Positions 22,201-33,578 of a stretch of 64,000 nt of DNA are shown here, piece after piece (the stretch's first letter is position 1; each line of letters begins with the position of its first letter). The DNA lies in the NCBI GenBank assembly GCA_047495785.1, contig JBLDXI010000001.1:4216001-4280000 (forward strand). Direction: 5' to 3'. The position numbers and the translations under genes were made by a program. The DNA comes from Lepidodermella squamata. Taxonomy: Eukaryota; Gastrotricha. Below the pieces are notes generated by a model. It saw only the letters and a list, made by a program, of their open reading frames with translations. It was not told the origin of the DNA and ran no database searches.

Positions 22201-24519
22201 CCAACTGGGCATCGAATGAAGTTTGGTAAGATGCTACAACCGTACCAGGCGCAATGTTAGTCGTCGATTTCCGCCCACTTGGAACCTTAGCATCAAGGTG
22301 TTCCATACTGTCGCCCATTAATGGTCTCCCGCCGATCCATAGGTAATTTTCTGACGTCATTCCAAGAATCCTCGCCTCGCCGAATATGTCATTAGCCTCG
22401 TCGACGTTACTCCACAGGATGATGACATTCGCTCGGGTTGAGTCGCGGATGAACATGAGCTCGTTCCGGATGAGCCTTCGCCATTTCGAGGGGGCTGATA
22501 TGCGACCACCTGGGAGTCGAACGATATGGCGAATAACCGGCTGGAAGTGAGCGTCGTGGACGTCGACTCGTCTTGATGAGAATTTCCGGTTTCTATCAGC
22601 CATCTCACCAATCATCCTGAGAGAAACATAAACAAATAAAATTATGATCCTGTGTGAGGTTGGACGTTCCGGATGAGTGAAATCAAACCTTGACATTTGA
22701 TCACCTCATTATGCAGAGTTCGAGAGAAAGCTCGTATCATCCGCTGACCTTATCATGTGATGTCTTTACCGGGTCGTTTTTTGCATGTTAATTAGTACGA
22801 AACTACCACTGCACACAACTTTTTAATTGTCGCGACCTCTCTTCGGCAAAATGAAGTGTTTCCTCCTGATTTTAGTTATCTTGAGTTCTTACGTTGTCGC
22901 TTATTATGACCCTTATAAGGAATTCAGACGTGTAGAATTGGATAAAGGTTTGCATTATTTCCCTTAATCAAGTTTCCTAAACTCTGCTCTCCGATTGCTA
23001 GAGATGGCTTGCAAGTTCAGGCCGTGGAATACGACTTGTGTCTCGCACATTTCTAAAGAAACACCCATGACGGTGAACGAATGTGCCCATTATTGCGACG
23101 AACGTCCTGAGTGCCGGTCGTTTCGAACCGATTTCTACAACAGTGTTTGCTACCTATACGACAAGTTTGGATGCAGGCGACGCGTTGCACCGCCGCCGAA
23201 TAGCGAAGTCTACGTTTTCAAATGGTCAAGAAAGGTCGTCGACAAAATCACATGGTGTTAAGGACTCAACGAACGATGAAGATCATTGATATTACCCCAT
23301 AGTCATTAGACCGTGACCTATACCCATTGATTACCTAATAGCAATAAAACCTAATAGAATTTAGGTCGCGCAAATCAATAAAATTTGAGCCAATAATTAA
23401 TTGTTGGAATTTTTTTCAAAACGTGTCAAAAAGGGTCTCCATACTTATTGATTTTTGCTCTGGTGTAAAATTTGAAAAAAATAATAATTAAATTAATTAA
23501 TTAAAATCATTAAATAAAAATAAAAATCATGAATAAAATCACATTTTAATTTAAAATTTAATCTCAAAAAAGTTAGTTATTTTTTAAGGTGTAGGGACCT
23601 ACCGAATAAATTCTTCCGCACCCGGCGTTTGCATGACTGCCACCAAAGTGTAAGTTTTAAACCGTTGCGATCTCAAAAAGTCGATGATAGCCGCGGCCTG
23701 GTCAAGAATAGTCGGCGCCATGAGCAGCAGACCGCGCCGCGCCGTCGCCGCCTGGCCCCCTGTCGTGGTCATATCCTCGATCTGATGCGCCGCCGATGAC
23801 CACAACATGGATGGCACGCCAACATTATTAGCTAGCGTTGTGATGAAAGTTGCCAGGTGACTTTCGTCATCACTTTGAACCTTCTTGTCGATTATTATGA
23901 GGACGGCATTCAGGCCTTTTGCGGCTGTTGAGCAGAACACATTCCTCACAGCTTCAGCGACTGATTGACCCCCGGTCTAGATCAAAATTCCAAAAATTAA
24001 AAAAAAGCAGTCGTTAAAAATGTAAATTTAAAATTTAAAAATTAATAATCGGAAATTTTGAAAAATTTTAGGATTTTGAAATTTTGAAATTTTTTTAATA
24101 AATATTGAAATTTTAAAAATGCTGCGAAATTTATGGGAGAGGCTCACATAGACTGGGTTGACTTGAAATCGCGGCTCGACAAGTCGCGGAACTTGCATCA
24201 CTGAACTGTGTCCATCGTACAGGAACGCCGGTTTGACACGCTTCATTGAACTCGGCGGCTGGAGATAACGCTTCAGCTGTTCCCGAATCTTCGCATTCGT
24301 CAAATTTTGATGCGGTAACACAAACGCGATTGAGACGACTGGCGATGCCTTTGTCAGGGCTGCTAGGGTGTCTAAGGCGTTGGTGGGTGATGCGAGGTCA
24401 TCGATTGAGCTGCCATAAAGGGTCGGGTCAAGGTTATTGAGACTAGCATTACTAGTCACTTGGGCGAATATTAAGCAAAAATTAGCCGTAAAGATGTGTA
24501 AAAGTGTAAAAATCTTCAT
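19232..24519 (-). CDS. NMDA-type ionotropic glutamate receptor, GluN2-like subunit
   Basis: Nine exons (24519-24148, 23976-23603, 22616-21795, 21733-21375, 21321-21256, 21206-21144, 21094-20682, 20624-20282, 20229-19232) sum to 1269 residues. The start is the ATG before MKIFTLLHIFTANFCLIFAQ, a signal peptide. An amino-terminal domain is followed by the ligand-binding halves S1 (CCSGLCIDLLQRLS; SLKINKERSQAIDFTLPF; ETGITIM) and S2 (FGTVSSGATEAF; DAFIYDATVL). Membrane segments are M1 (about 690-712), the M2 loop, M3 (YMANLAVFMI) and M4 (about 970-995), then a tail of about 270 residues. The M2 site reads LFKAAVKV where GluN2 normally has two Asn, and M3 has SYMANLAVF for SYTANLAAF. The tail carries a CCHC zinc knuckle and three 24-residue repeats. 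A 66-base exon supplies the middle of S1. Intron 2 hosts another gene. Confidence 0.9.
19385..19590 (-). repeat. Three-copy 24-residue repeat in receptor tail
   Basis: SRQPTEETA is encoded at 19579-19553, 19507-19481 and 19438-19412, spaced 24 and 23 codons apart. The first two copies are each followed by a Tyr-Leu-x-Val-Pro-(Asp/Asn)-x-Arg segment, so the repeat unit is about 24 residues. Each copy offers Thr and Ser sites next to acidic residues, as in casein kinase 2 targets; that role is only inferred. Confidence 0.8.
19808..19849 (-). other. CCHC zinc-knuckle motif in the receptor tail
   Basis: Fourteen codons encode CTNCGGRGHISNTC, exactly the spacing C-x2-C-x4-H-x4-C of retroviral-type zinc knuckles, about residues 1064-1077 of the GluN2-like protein. 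The reading frame is open from M4 to the stop, so no exon join is needed to make it. Confidence 0.75.
22851..23261 (+). CDS. Nested secreted cysteine-rich (PAN/apple-like) protein
   Basis: Two exons, 22851-22947 and 23002-23261, join in phase 1 to give about 118 residues. The first encodes a signal peptide (MKCFLLILVILSSYVVAYY). The mature part has the cysteine spacing C-x8-C-x16-C-x3-C-x5-C-x10-C-x8-C with Phe after the central cysteines, like a small PAN/apple module (ECAHYCDERPECRSF). It lies wholly inside intron 2 of the GluN2-like gene on the opposite strand. An AATAAA follows near 23343. It resembles the other small secreted proteins of the window but keeps additional cysteines. A binding role (carbohydrate or protein) is inferred only from the fold type. 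Confidence 0.75.
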
Positions 24520-24894
24520 ATCGCCTATCAATTGTGAATGTTAAACTATATTCAGTTCAATCGACTGCTTAAAAAATGGATGAAATAAAATAATGATAAA
24601 ACTAATAATAATCCATTAATTCTTATGCAAATAATGACGGAGAAAAAAAATTATTTCTGAAAATAAATATTTACCATAAATCAAGGGAAAAATCCTGAAA
24701 ATGCCAAAAAATTGCAAAAAGTCCATGTAAATGAAATTAATTTCTTTCGACACGCAAAACCGATTGGCAACCGGATGCTATTATGTTTGCGATACTATCG
24801 TAACGATTTGAGCATATGTGATGATCTTTCGTTGTATCATATTTCGCGCCCCAAGTGTGCGGTCTTAGACGTCCCTGGGCGGCTGCAATCGGTC
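24520..24894. other. Intergenic upstream of the GluN2-like gene
   Basis: Very AT-rich near the receptor start. No gene recognised. Confidence 0.4.
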
Positions 24895-25181
24895 AGCGTC
24901 CACCATTATCGATGATGAAAAAGCGCAATCACGGCGAAATGGAAGAATATTGTTTTTATTGCATTAATATCGCTATTTTACAACTCGCATTTCCTTTTTG
25001 GTTTTCAAAATCAATGAATGGAATGCATAATTTTTCATTTGGATAAACGTGAAATCAATACTTCAAAAAATCATCATTTTATTCCGAGGTCAAATTTTCA
25101 AAAAAGGTCAAACAGACTCAAGTTTATTGTTCTTTCGATTTCATTTTCTCCGCATTCCTTACGATGATGTACTCCCGATTT
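24895..25181. repeat. 3' flank of annexin 4, homologous to 3' flank of annexin 5
   Basis: This stretch (tcgatgatgaaaa, tgtttttattgcattaatatcgc, caatgaatggaat, cataatttttcatt) aligns with about 35748-35977 next to annexin 5. It shows that the duplication included the downstream flank. The annexin 5 copy has a transposon inserted at its far edge; here the target site is empty. Confidence 0.65.
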
Positions 25182-28100
25182 TCAGTCACCCAACAGAACC
25201 AGCAGCGCCTTCTTGTAGTCACCCGACGTGTCAGACTGAAATAAAATCATCGAATACATGTTTAATATTTTTTTTATTCTGTTTTTATTACCGAAATATC
25301 TTTGGCTAAGGCGCGGCTATACATGCGCTGGTATTCCACTTTGATAGCGGCCAGATCAACGTCGCAACGCATGACCATAATGCGGATCAGCATTCGGTCT
25401 TTCGTCCCAGCTCCGGCCATAGCATGGTGCAGTCGGCTTGCAAAATACGCCTGTTTATTTCGGATCGCTCCAACTAATCGCGAAAATCAAATTCTTTCAG
25501 CAATAAATTACATTTACAATTGGGATAAAATTATAACAAAATTTGGACAGTTTTGAGTTGGGAAAAATTGATGCCCACAAGATAATGGAACTAGCCCATT
25601 GGTAAATTCCCATTCCGGTAAATCAATCAGCCATTTACGTTTTGCAAAAATTTGGAAAATTGAAAAAGAAATGTAGAAATCGTAAATCGTAACCGATATT
25701 ATGTCATATATAAATAGCACACTATCGAATTAAACCATTTAAAAAATTTAATTTTACTCTAAAAATTTGCTGTCAATGAGGCATTTATATTTCCGACTTA
25801 CCAACTGCAAGCAGGCCGCTGCAAATATCGCCGCTGAATTCCGACTGGATGACATCAGCAATGTCCTGCTGATATTCTCGTTTGTAAATATCGAAAACAG
25901 CGCGAAGATGGGCGTAGCTTCGCTGGCACAGGATGGCGTTGAATCGACTCTCGTCGGTGCCAATGCGATTAGCACCAGCTTTATACAGCGCCTCAGCGTC
26001 GGCGGCTGCCGCTGCCGGGTCAACGTGGGATGACTCATTGCGACTGGCCGTCAACAGAGCAACCAACAGGCGTTTGAAATGGTAACTAGTATCGCCTGCT
26101 ACATCGCTTTCCATCGATCGTTTGTACACTGAAAACAAGGAAAAACACATGGGTAGAAAGAACTTTTGGCTCTGCAAATTGGAAGTCTCACATTTTCGGT
26201 GACCATCGAAAAAATAACGAAAAAATGACGAACGAACATGACATGAAATTCAAAATAAGAAGGATTTTTCAAATTTTTAAAAAAATTAAAGAAAATTAAA
26301 AAATTAAACGGTCGATTTCGAAAAATTTATCTGATCGCAAGAGAGAGATACCGATTTATTGGTGGTCTGCGTTACATAATTCTTAGTAACATTGCCTTTA
26401 AGACACAGAGATATGAATTAATTAACTTCAGTATAGGTGATATTTCTTAATAATAAGTATTGGTTATTTATCGTTGGTTGGAATATAGATGGTGGTGAAG
26501 AATTCGAATACTGTCTTTGAGGGCCTGTGAAGCGATATCGATGGCTGTGCCGGCGTTGATTCCATAATCGCGCAGAAGTTTTACGGCTTCTGTTGTCAGG
26601 GATCCGCGGGCACCAATGTATAGTCCATGTACTTCTATTGAATCTAGGTTGTATGCTTCGCAAATAAACTTGCTACATGGCTCGTATATTGCGCGTTTTT
26701 CCGCATCGACCAATTCGAATTGGTTTTGCGAAGACTCGCATCTGATAGTTGGATCAATAATTATTCCTGTTCGGCTTCCTTTTCGGAGGGATAGGATATC
26801 AAAGCGGCGAGAAGAGCCGTTGCTGGCTACACAATGTCCTTCCTCGGTGACATTATATCCCTGGCCGCGCAATTCGCTCGCTATTTTCTGGCGAATTTTG
26901 TTATGTCTCGAAGTGATTAGCAACGAGTTGTAGGGGCAGGCGCCAAGGACGTGAGCAAGAGATTCAATCTCAGCGCCGCATCGACGACACTGGTTTCCGT
27001 CCTGACTGACACCTGGTACCCCTCTAACCGGAGCCGTGTTTGTAGACATTTTGATCGCCATGGTCCATTATAATAAATTTCAAATTGTCAATTGACAATT
27101 TTAAACGAATTTTAAGAATTTTAAAATTTCTAAATATCAAATTCATCAAGATTTGAAAAATTTTAGAAAATTTGTAAAAATTCAAAATGCTATTTTTTTT
27201 ATTTTTTTTTTTAATTTCAAATGGATTTTTTTTAATTTAAATAGAACAAAATTAAATTAAAAAATTTGAAAATCTCAGTTCAAATATTTTTTGAATTTTT
27301 TTGGTTGCTGGGCTTTTTCCCATGAATCTTTAATAACTTTATTTGAAGTATCGAAATGTCTTACTTTCTTGGTATTTGTGCTTGATCGCCGTCAGTTCCG
27401 CGTTGTTCTTCGTGCAGATCACCTCGATGAGGGCCTCCTCATCGGTCCCAGCACCACAAATCGCCTCGTGCACCTCATAGGCCGCTAACTCGACCGGAAC
27501 TTTGAGCAGAGCCAGCAGGACCTTTTTGAAATTGCCACTCGTCTCACCGGCGATTTCCTTCTCCAAATCCTTGCCAAACATCTGTTTGAAAGTACGCTCA
27601 ATCTCGTTTCGCTGCACCCAGTTGCGCCGGCACAGGATGTTGATCAAGGTGGCTTCGTCTGTTCCGATGCCTTTCATGGCCTTGCAAAGGGCCGAGCAGT
27701 CCTCGGCGGCGTTGAAATTGGCCTGGGGGCGGATCGATGGCGCCAGAATGTCCATTTCAGGCTCTCCTGCGTACATTGTCGGAGCTTGCGGGTAGAAATT
27801 CGAAGGTGGAGGGTGAGCAGAGCCGGGTGCGTACGATTGAGGGGGGCCTGATGCTGGATTCAGCGAGTAAGGGGCGCCGTATGGTGCTGATTGCGGGTGC
27901 GAAGGGGCCGACGGCGGGGGCCCGGGTGGATAGCCACCTGATTGAGGTGGATATCCGGGCTGCTGAGAAGGATAGCCAGGTTGCTGTGGTGGGTAACCGG
28001 GCTGTTGAGGCAGGTAACCAGCGGGCGGGGCTTGAGGATAGCCGGGTGCTGAAGTTGGCGGGGGCGGGTAGGCGGCTGGTGGGTAGTATGGGCCGGATGG

Positions 28101-28336
28101 TGGGACCCCGGGTGGCGGGGCGCCGTAGTAGGGCTGTTGGGGCGGAGGATAACCACCGGCTGGGTACATTGCAGTAGGCGCTTGTTGGTAAATCACAGTA
28201 TGCGGAGGGGCGGCCTGCAAAAAATGGGAAATAAATTATACAATTATTCTGAATTTTGAATTATTCGAATTTATTCAGATAAAATGGTTAGACAATTTCG
28301 AGACTTTTTCAATAAGTTATCTATTAAACGTACCAT
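25182..28336 (-). CDS. Annexin 4, with PGYPP-rich N-terminal domain
   Basis: The coding exons are 28336-28334 (a lone ATG), 28214-27365, 26128-25802, 25473-25292 and 25235-25182. They give about 471 residues. The large exon holds a Pro/Gly/Tyr/Gln-rich region ([19 protein letters not shown]) of about 150 residues and repeats 1-2 (GIGTDEATL, GAGTDEEAL). Repeat 3 has GANRIGTDESRF and repeat 4 GAGTKDRML, so all four calcium loops are present. It ends SDTSGDYKKALLVLLGD. The start rests on an ATG split from the next codon by a gtacgt donor, which gives MAAPPHTVIYQQAP. A retrotransposon fragment sits in the intron between the large exon and repeat 3. It is the sister of annexin 6, with near-identical N-terminal sequence. 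Confidence 0.88.
26468..27061 (-). mobile_element. 3' fragment of an R2-type (RLE endonuclease) LINE
   Basis: An open frame of 197 codons encodes a C-terminal CCHC finger (CRRCGAEIESLAHVLGAC, then an RHNKI block) and a restriction-enzyme-like endonuclease segment (RRFDILSL, IIIDPTIRCES). This order after the reverse transcriptase is typical of R2/R4/NeSL-like non-LTR elements. The reverse transcriptase itself is missing, so it is a 5'-truncated, immobile copy. It lies in an annexin 4 intron, in the same orientation as the gene. Its ATG start is probably incidental. Confidence 0.8.
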
Positions 28337-28640
28337 TACAGTCGACTCAGATAAACAGGTTCAAAGATGATGACTGGCGCAAATTCTATCAAAACAACTA
28401 ATCGATAAAAACAATTCATAGAAAATTTGACAAATTGATGATGATGAGCAAGAGAAATCTGAAGATACATATTCCGTTGTTTTTGTGACACGGCAAGAAT
28501 GTACCATAAAATTGGACCCTGGAACCAAATCTATTCGATGAAAGTACCGTCTGCATCACTGATATAAATCAGAGAAATTCGCGACACAGCATTTCCCATC
28601 AATAAGAATTTAGGCTTGTGATAAAGTCGACCTCATCGAT
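28215..28640 (-). promoter_or_regulatory. 5' region of annexin 4, homologous to that of annexin 6
   Basis: This segment shares blocks with 51130-51640 (attagttgttttgat, tttgaacctgttta and ctgatttatatcagt, read on the minus strand). A TATATC box lies near 28560-28566, within the ctgatttatatcagt block. It contains the last 5' exon up to the ATG at 28336. Confidence 0.55.
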
Positions 28641-28800
28641 AAAGGCGGCTTCGAAAATAAATATGATAGGATATGTTATATACAAATCTGACTGGTACTC
28701 TTAATATATGTGCCGAAATGACTCACCGCATTTTTTGCTTTCTGGATCGCGTGTCCAGTGAATCACAGCTAAATTTATCGGCGCGGGCCTGATCACTATA

Positions 28801-29076
28801 GTTTTTTGGTACCATGAATCATAATTATTGCAACTGGTAGCGTGATTCCATATAGGGCAATTTTTGCAAAAATGCTCGGAAAACAGTAACAGTCACTGCG
28901 CTCGTCTCTTCGAAAATTGAAGTTGGTGTGACTTGAGATAAATTAGACTGAAGTAGAAGCCCGTAATTAAACATGTTTGGAGAATCGTTAAGGTTCGTCT
29001 CAACATGCCGCCATGACCCCTTTTTCGGTTGTGTATTTTCAATAAAACATTCCGCAAGTTTTGACTATTCGCACTT
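28801..29076 (+). repeat. Dispersed repeat, copy A
   Basis: About 275 bases nearly identical to 33299-33578 in direct orientation (for example gtaccatgaatcataatt and tagaagcccgtaattaaac). It contains aataaaac near its end. No coding capacity or inverted termini seen; possibly a SINE or the tail of a retroelement. Confidence 0.85.
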
Positions 29077-31099
29077 ACAAGTGGGCATTGCGCTGAGTAC
29101 GGGCTGAGCTACTCTAAGCTGAGAGCAGCTGCTAAGCTCTAGTACAGCCGCGTCATCAAGCGGTAGCAAGGATTTACGCTGCGCTGACCCGAGGACTTCG
29201 AGTTATTTGGCCAAGAAGCCAGTTAGCCGAAGTCGAAGAACCTCTCGCAAAGTTTTTCGAAATTAATCGAAATTAATCTGCATCAGTTTCCTCTCTAATC
29301 TGACTTGACGGTTTTGGTACCAAACTTGCTTTTCTGTACTGCTTTTCGGTACAAGGCCCAACCAATAGGAGCGCACGGAGGAAACGCCGGCGGATGGGGA
29401 AATCTGCTATCACATTTTCGACTGCTAGGTGTAAGCCAGCAGTGCTATATTGTGGATGGTTTTGTTACTGCTGCTTGAATTCTTCCTAGCTTCTAGCTTC
29501 TTATCGTTGAATTGATCATAAAATGTCGACACCCGCTCAGATTACAACCAGGAATCCACCGCTGAACAGCAAGAATGAAAAATTCTAAAAATAGAATCCC
29601 ATTATTTACGCTGATTTTTGTAGAAAGAAAATGAGCGAATATTCATGACCCCACTCGTTGAGAGAAAACAATGATTTTTTTGCCTCATTATTATACCCTC
29701 CAAAAATAATTATTTTCTCTGTAAAATTGGAAAAAGGCATAAAAATGCCTTAAAAATTTCATAATAATGGAATTTGGTAACATTGCAAAGCTCGCGATTA
29801 GCTTTATCTATAATCGTAAAGAACTATTCAATAGCTGACATTTTGATTTGACGAGCGTATATGGCTCCCCGGTAAACTTCTCTTGTTGTTGGCCTCTCAA
29901 CGGGCGGATGTGTAAAAATGGTGCTTTTAATGTGTTGAAACACTTTTCTTCATGTGATTTTCTCGCATCAAAATTTTTTGAATTTTTTCCTGTCCAGCTG
30001 AAAGATGGCTAGTGTCGAGTGCATACCATATCAGTCCCAAGGTTTCATGGCTGGTGGAAGGGCCAACACAAAAAACGACACTTGACAGTAATCCTGTAAC
30101 TTCTTCGCGCGCGGTCTTCAACTCGTTAAAAATCATGACTCTGAAAATTTAACCTTAGTGCGACTAGTGCGCGATGGCTAATTCTTGATTTTTAACCGCA
30201 GGGATACCGCGCAGGGATATGTCAAAGGAATACTTTCAAATATCGAATCGGCTTTTGTATCAAAAAATAATTCAGATAATTCTCTATCGATTGAATATGG
30301 TGTTCTCGCGTCGAAAAATTGATGGGAAAGGTTTTACGCGCACCGGGTTTTTGCGCGCCGGGTGAGAGATGAGCGCGCGCTCGCTCCTCGAAACTTAAAA
30401 GGCTAGTAAAACGTTTTACCTAGCCTTTTGACATTAGCGCGCGCGGCCCTAAAATTTTAAAAAATGTGGACTTGACAAGTCCATTTTCCCCTTTGGTTGC
30501 GCAATTAATGTTGGGGGCCGCACGAAACTAAGGTGGCCCGGAATTGAGCAGCTATATTCTGACACTTGGAACCATCTTGGATGGTTTTTCTCTGATTTTC
30601 TGGGAATTTCGGCATTCTTCGACCATGGTACTTGCATTGATTTTTAACACTGACCCTGGGCTGGATTAATTCCAACTGCGCCATGTGCTTTCGTCACACG
30701 TGCTTACCTGAAGGTTCAGGATTGAATCCTTATTTTAGTCAGTCATGACAGGAACGAAACTTCAACACCCCACCATCCGATTCGAATATTTTAACCTCAG
30801 GTTATGTGTTAACATATGATCGAGATCTTGCCGTGACCATATTTAATTCGCTCAAAGCTAAAGCCTCAATGTCATTCCAAGATTGTTGAACGAAAATGTT
30901 TCACAGCAAGCACACACTTTTTATTAATAACACCTTTCACCCATGTACAGATTGTCAAATTGTTTTCCAAGGGTAGCGTTTAGCCAAGAGTATAATGTAT
31001 CGGAGCATTAAGCAATAATGTATCTGCTGATTGCTAATAGGATTAGACAGTTGAATCCCACCACCACTCTGCTGTGTATGCCGTCTAGATGGCGGGGCT
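29077..31099. other. Intergenic, nothing recognised
   Basis: About 2 kb of unremarkable sequence with short domain-free frames. A GC-rich patch rich in gcgcgc occurs near 30340-30450. Confidence 0.4.
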
Positions 31100-31384
31100 C
31101 TATTGCTTCTTGTAGAACGGACCTCCATCTGTCACTTTCGGGTACTTGGAGCTGCATTTTTTGTAAGCTGTACACTCCAGTTTTCCAGGGGAGGTGCTTA
31201 GCTTGAGGTTGAAAGCGACACACGTTTTCATGGAACGGCATAATTCGTTACATGCATCCTTAGACGTGGTTAACGACGAGCCGACAGGGTTCTTGCAGCC
31301 GCCGTCGATCTCAGTATACCCATGAGCGTATTCCATCATCGCAACGGCAAGCGCCAGGAAAATGATGATCTTACCAATTGCCAT
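31100..31384 (-). CDS. Small secreted six-cysteine (mini-PAN-like) protein 1
   Basis: A single exon of 94 residues. The ATG at 31384 gives the signal peptide MAIGKIIIFLALAVAMMEYAHG; an in-frame ATG further upstream lies in sequence that looks like 5' leader. The mature protein has six cysteines in the order GGC, CNELC, C, C, C with spacing C-x14-C-x3-C-x5-C-x13-C-x5-C and ends PFYKK. It shares this pattern with proteins at 39523 and 54589. A TATAAAAAA box is at 31483-31475 on the minus strand, about 90-100 bases before the ATG. The PAN/apple relationship is suggested by the central C-x3-C-x5-C-x-x-F core. Function unknown. Confidence 0.75.
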   Translation of the reverse strand: MAIGKIIIFLALAVAMMEYAHGYTEIDGGCKNPVGSSLTTSKDACNELCRSMKTCVAFNLKLSTSPGKLECTAYKKCSSKYPKVTDGGPFYKKQ

Positions 31385-31474
31385 TGTCAAGTTATTATTA
31401 GCAGAACGAAACGCCAATGCTCGATTCCTCGCGATATAATTTGAATGTGAACAGCAAGGCCTGGCGATGCAAGG

Positions 31475-31483
31475 TTTTTTATA
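31475..31483 (-). promoter_or_regulatory. TATA box of small secreted protein 1
   Basis: Reads TATAAAAAA on the minus strand, about 90-100 bases upstream of the start codon at 31384. Confidence 0.6.
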
Positions 31484-31654
31484 CGCTCGCTTAGGCCGGA
31501 AAATTTGAACACCTGTCCCGCGTGATGAAGTGAAGTGCAGCTAATTTCAGCTGGCGCATTAAGATCATTGTGATCATTGCTGAGGGCAAATTGTTGGCAG
31601 AACCAGGGGAGACACTGCGTGGGCAAAATAGGTCATTTTCGTTCATTTTTGCTA

Positions 31655-32020
31655 CTGCTGTCATTTTCTGTTTTAAACTCACTTGCATTTTCTTGAATGT
31701 TTTCCCGTAGCTTTGTCTTTGATTTTTGATTTTCTGCTTCGTTTTGGCGCTCGTAATAGCTTTGTTGATTAACTCGGAATTTGGGTGAAGAAGTGTATTT
31801 GGAACCTTTCGGAAAGGTTAATATTCAGATACTTATGCTAATGATCAGATTAAACAAGAATCAGCATTTTGTACAGCAGATTGGGCAAGGCCGAATCGCT
31901 TTTTCTTACCCGGTAACGTATTAGTCAGTTTCTCATGTAAATTTTATGGGGAAATTGTTGGGGAAATTTTATGGGGAAATTATCCGCTGCTGCTAGCTGC
32001 TACTAAAACCCCTTAAAAAC
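31655..32020 (+). repeat. Dispersed repeat family, copy 1
   Basis: Shares several blocks in order with 46440-46970: gctactgctgtcattttctg, ggaacctttcggaaaggt and ctgctactaaaacccctt. The copies are diverged. No coding potential seen. Confidence 0.5.
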
Positions 32021-32204
32021 TACGAGGGAGAAATAGTCAAAAACACGTACTTTATTTTTGTCTGGTGTCCACGCCATTTTTGTGCGCACGTTGGTCTACG
32101 TCGCGCTCCTTAGGACCTCGCGCAACTTTTATAACAGTGATAGGCAGTTTTATTGCCTAGCGGTAATTAAACCATTGCGTGACCACTTAAAAGTCCAATC
32201 CAAT

Positions 32205-32477
32205 GCGCACGTTGATTGGTCAATCGATCGTTGCTATGACTCCCGGATGAAACGTTCTGTCGTGCGATCCATAAGATTTTTTGCAACAAGTGTTTTTTGC
32301 CGCAGCAATTTACCACAATTAATATGGAGTTTACGCTCGTGGTCAATGGAAACCGGGCAGAGGGTGTGGCAAGGTCATTTTTTTCATAAATATAAAATAA
32401 TTTATTAGTGGATCGCACGACGGAAATGTTTCATTCCGGAGTCATTAGCAACGATAAATTGACCAATCAGCGTGCGC
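32205..32477. repeat. Fold-back element
   Basis: Bases 32205-32274 are the imperfect reverse complement of about 32402-32477 (core gtcgtgcgatcc versus ggatcgcacgac, and the ends gcgcacgttgattggtcaat versus its complement). The spacer is about 127 bases. No transposase inside. Confidence 0.75.
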
Positions 32478-33298
32478 GCCAAGGTTCAACTTACCAGTGG
32501 TTCCACAATGCCCGCTATTTTAGTTATCTCGAATTTGATTTGCCGTTATCCGCTCTCACGCACTTCGGTCGTGCGAGATCTACGAGACAAAGCAAGCAGA
32601 GCGAGTTGATGTCGCGCGGCCGTGGTCTCGCCCTTTCTTTTTTATTAAGCACTCTCGACTGTCTCTGTAATTCCTAATTATTCTCCCGGAGTGAGACCGC
32701 ATCACTCAGCGCATTAAGATATTCTAACAGTTCAATTTAAAATACAAGCTCCCGAAGAGGGGCCCCTATGCAACCGTGGACAGATCGAAAAGGGGAATCT
32801 GGGCAAGGGAAAGGGGCGAAATTAAATTTACGGTTAGAATTTAGAATTAGTACGGTTGGGATCGTGCTTGGTGTGTCGAGATATTAATATATTTGTGCCA
32901 AATCGCCAATATTTTCTCAAGTAATTCCACAATACGCTAGCGGAATTCCATGAATCGCTGGAGATAATCTTCATTCGCGAAAATCGCAACTGCAATCTTT
33001 AATATTGCGATTTTTTAAATATTTTTTTCGGCCGATCCAATCGCGCTGACCTGAGCTTTCCGAATATGTATTTGGATTTAGAATAAATTGAGTCTAACAA
33101 GGTGAAAATCGCTGCAGTTTACCTGCGACCGGTCATTTTCTAGTGCGTAATGGCGTGTGGCTGAAAAATGGTGATTTAATTTGTGTGAGCGACCATTTTT
33201 TGCTCATTTTTTGCCTTGATCGTAAATTATCGATTTTCGAGTTTGCGTTAACAGCATTTTCCTTGAGTGGAGTCTCCATAACGTTATTCCTCTCAAGT
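32478..33298. other. Intergenic, nothing recognised
   Basis: Short domain-free frames only. Confidence 0.4.
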
Positions 33299-33578
33299 AG
33301 TTTTTGGTACGTACCATGAATCATAATTATTGCAACTGGTAGCGTGATTCCATATAGGGCAATTTTTGCAAAAATGCTCGGAAAACAGTAACAGTCACTG
33401 CGCTCGTCTCTTCGAAAATTTAAGTTCGTGTGACTTGAGATAAATTAGACTGAAGTAGAAGCCCGTAATTAAACATGTTTGGAGAATCGTTAAGGTTCGT
33501 CTCAACTTGCCGCCATGACCCCTTTTTCGGTTGTGTATTTTCAATAAAACATTCCGCAAGTTTTGACTATTCGCACTT
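33299..33578 (+). repeat. Dispersed repeat, copy B
   Basis: Direct, near-identical copy of 28801-29076, with one four-base difference at the 5' edge (gtacgtacc versus gtacc). Confidence 0.85.
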
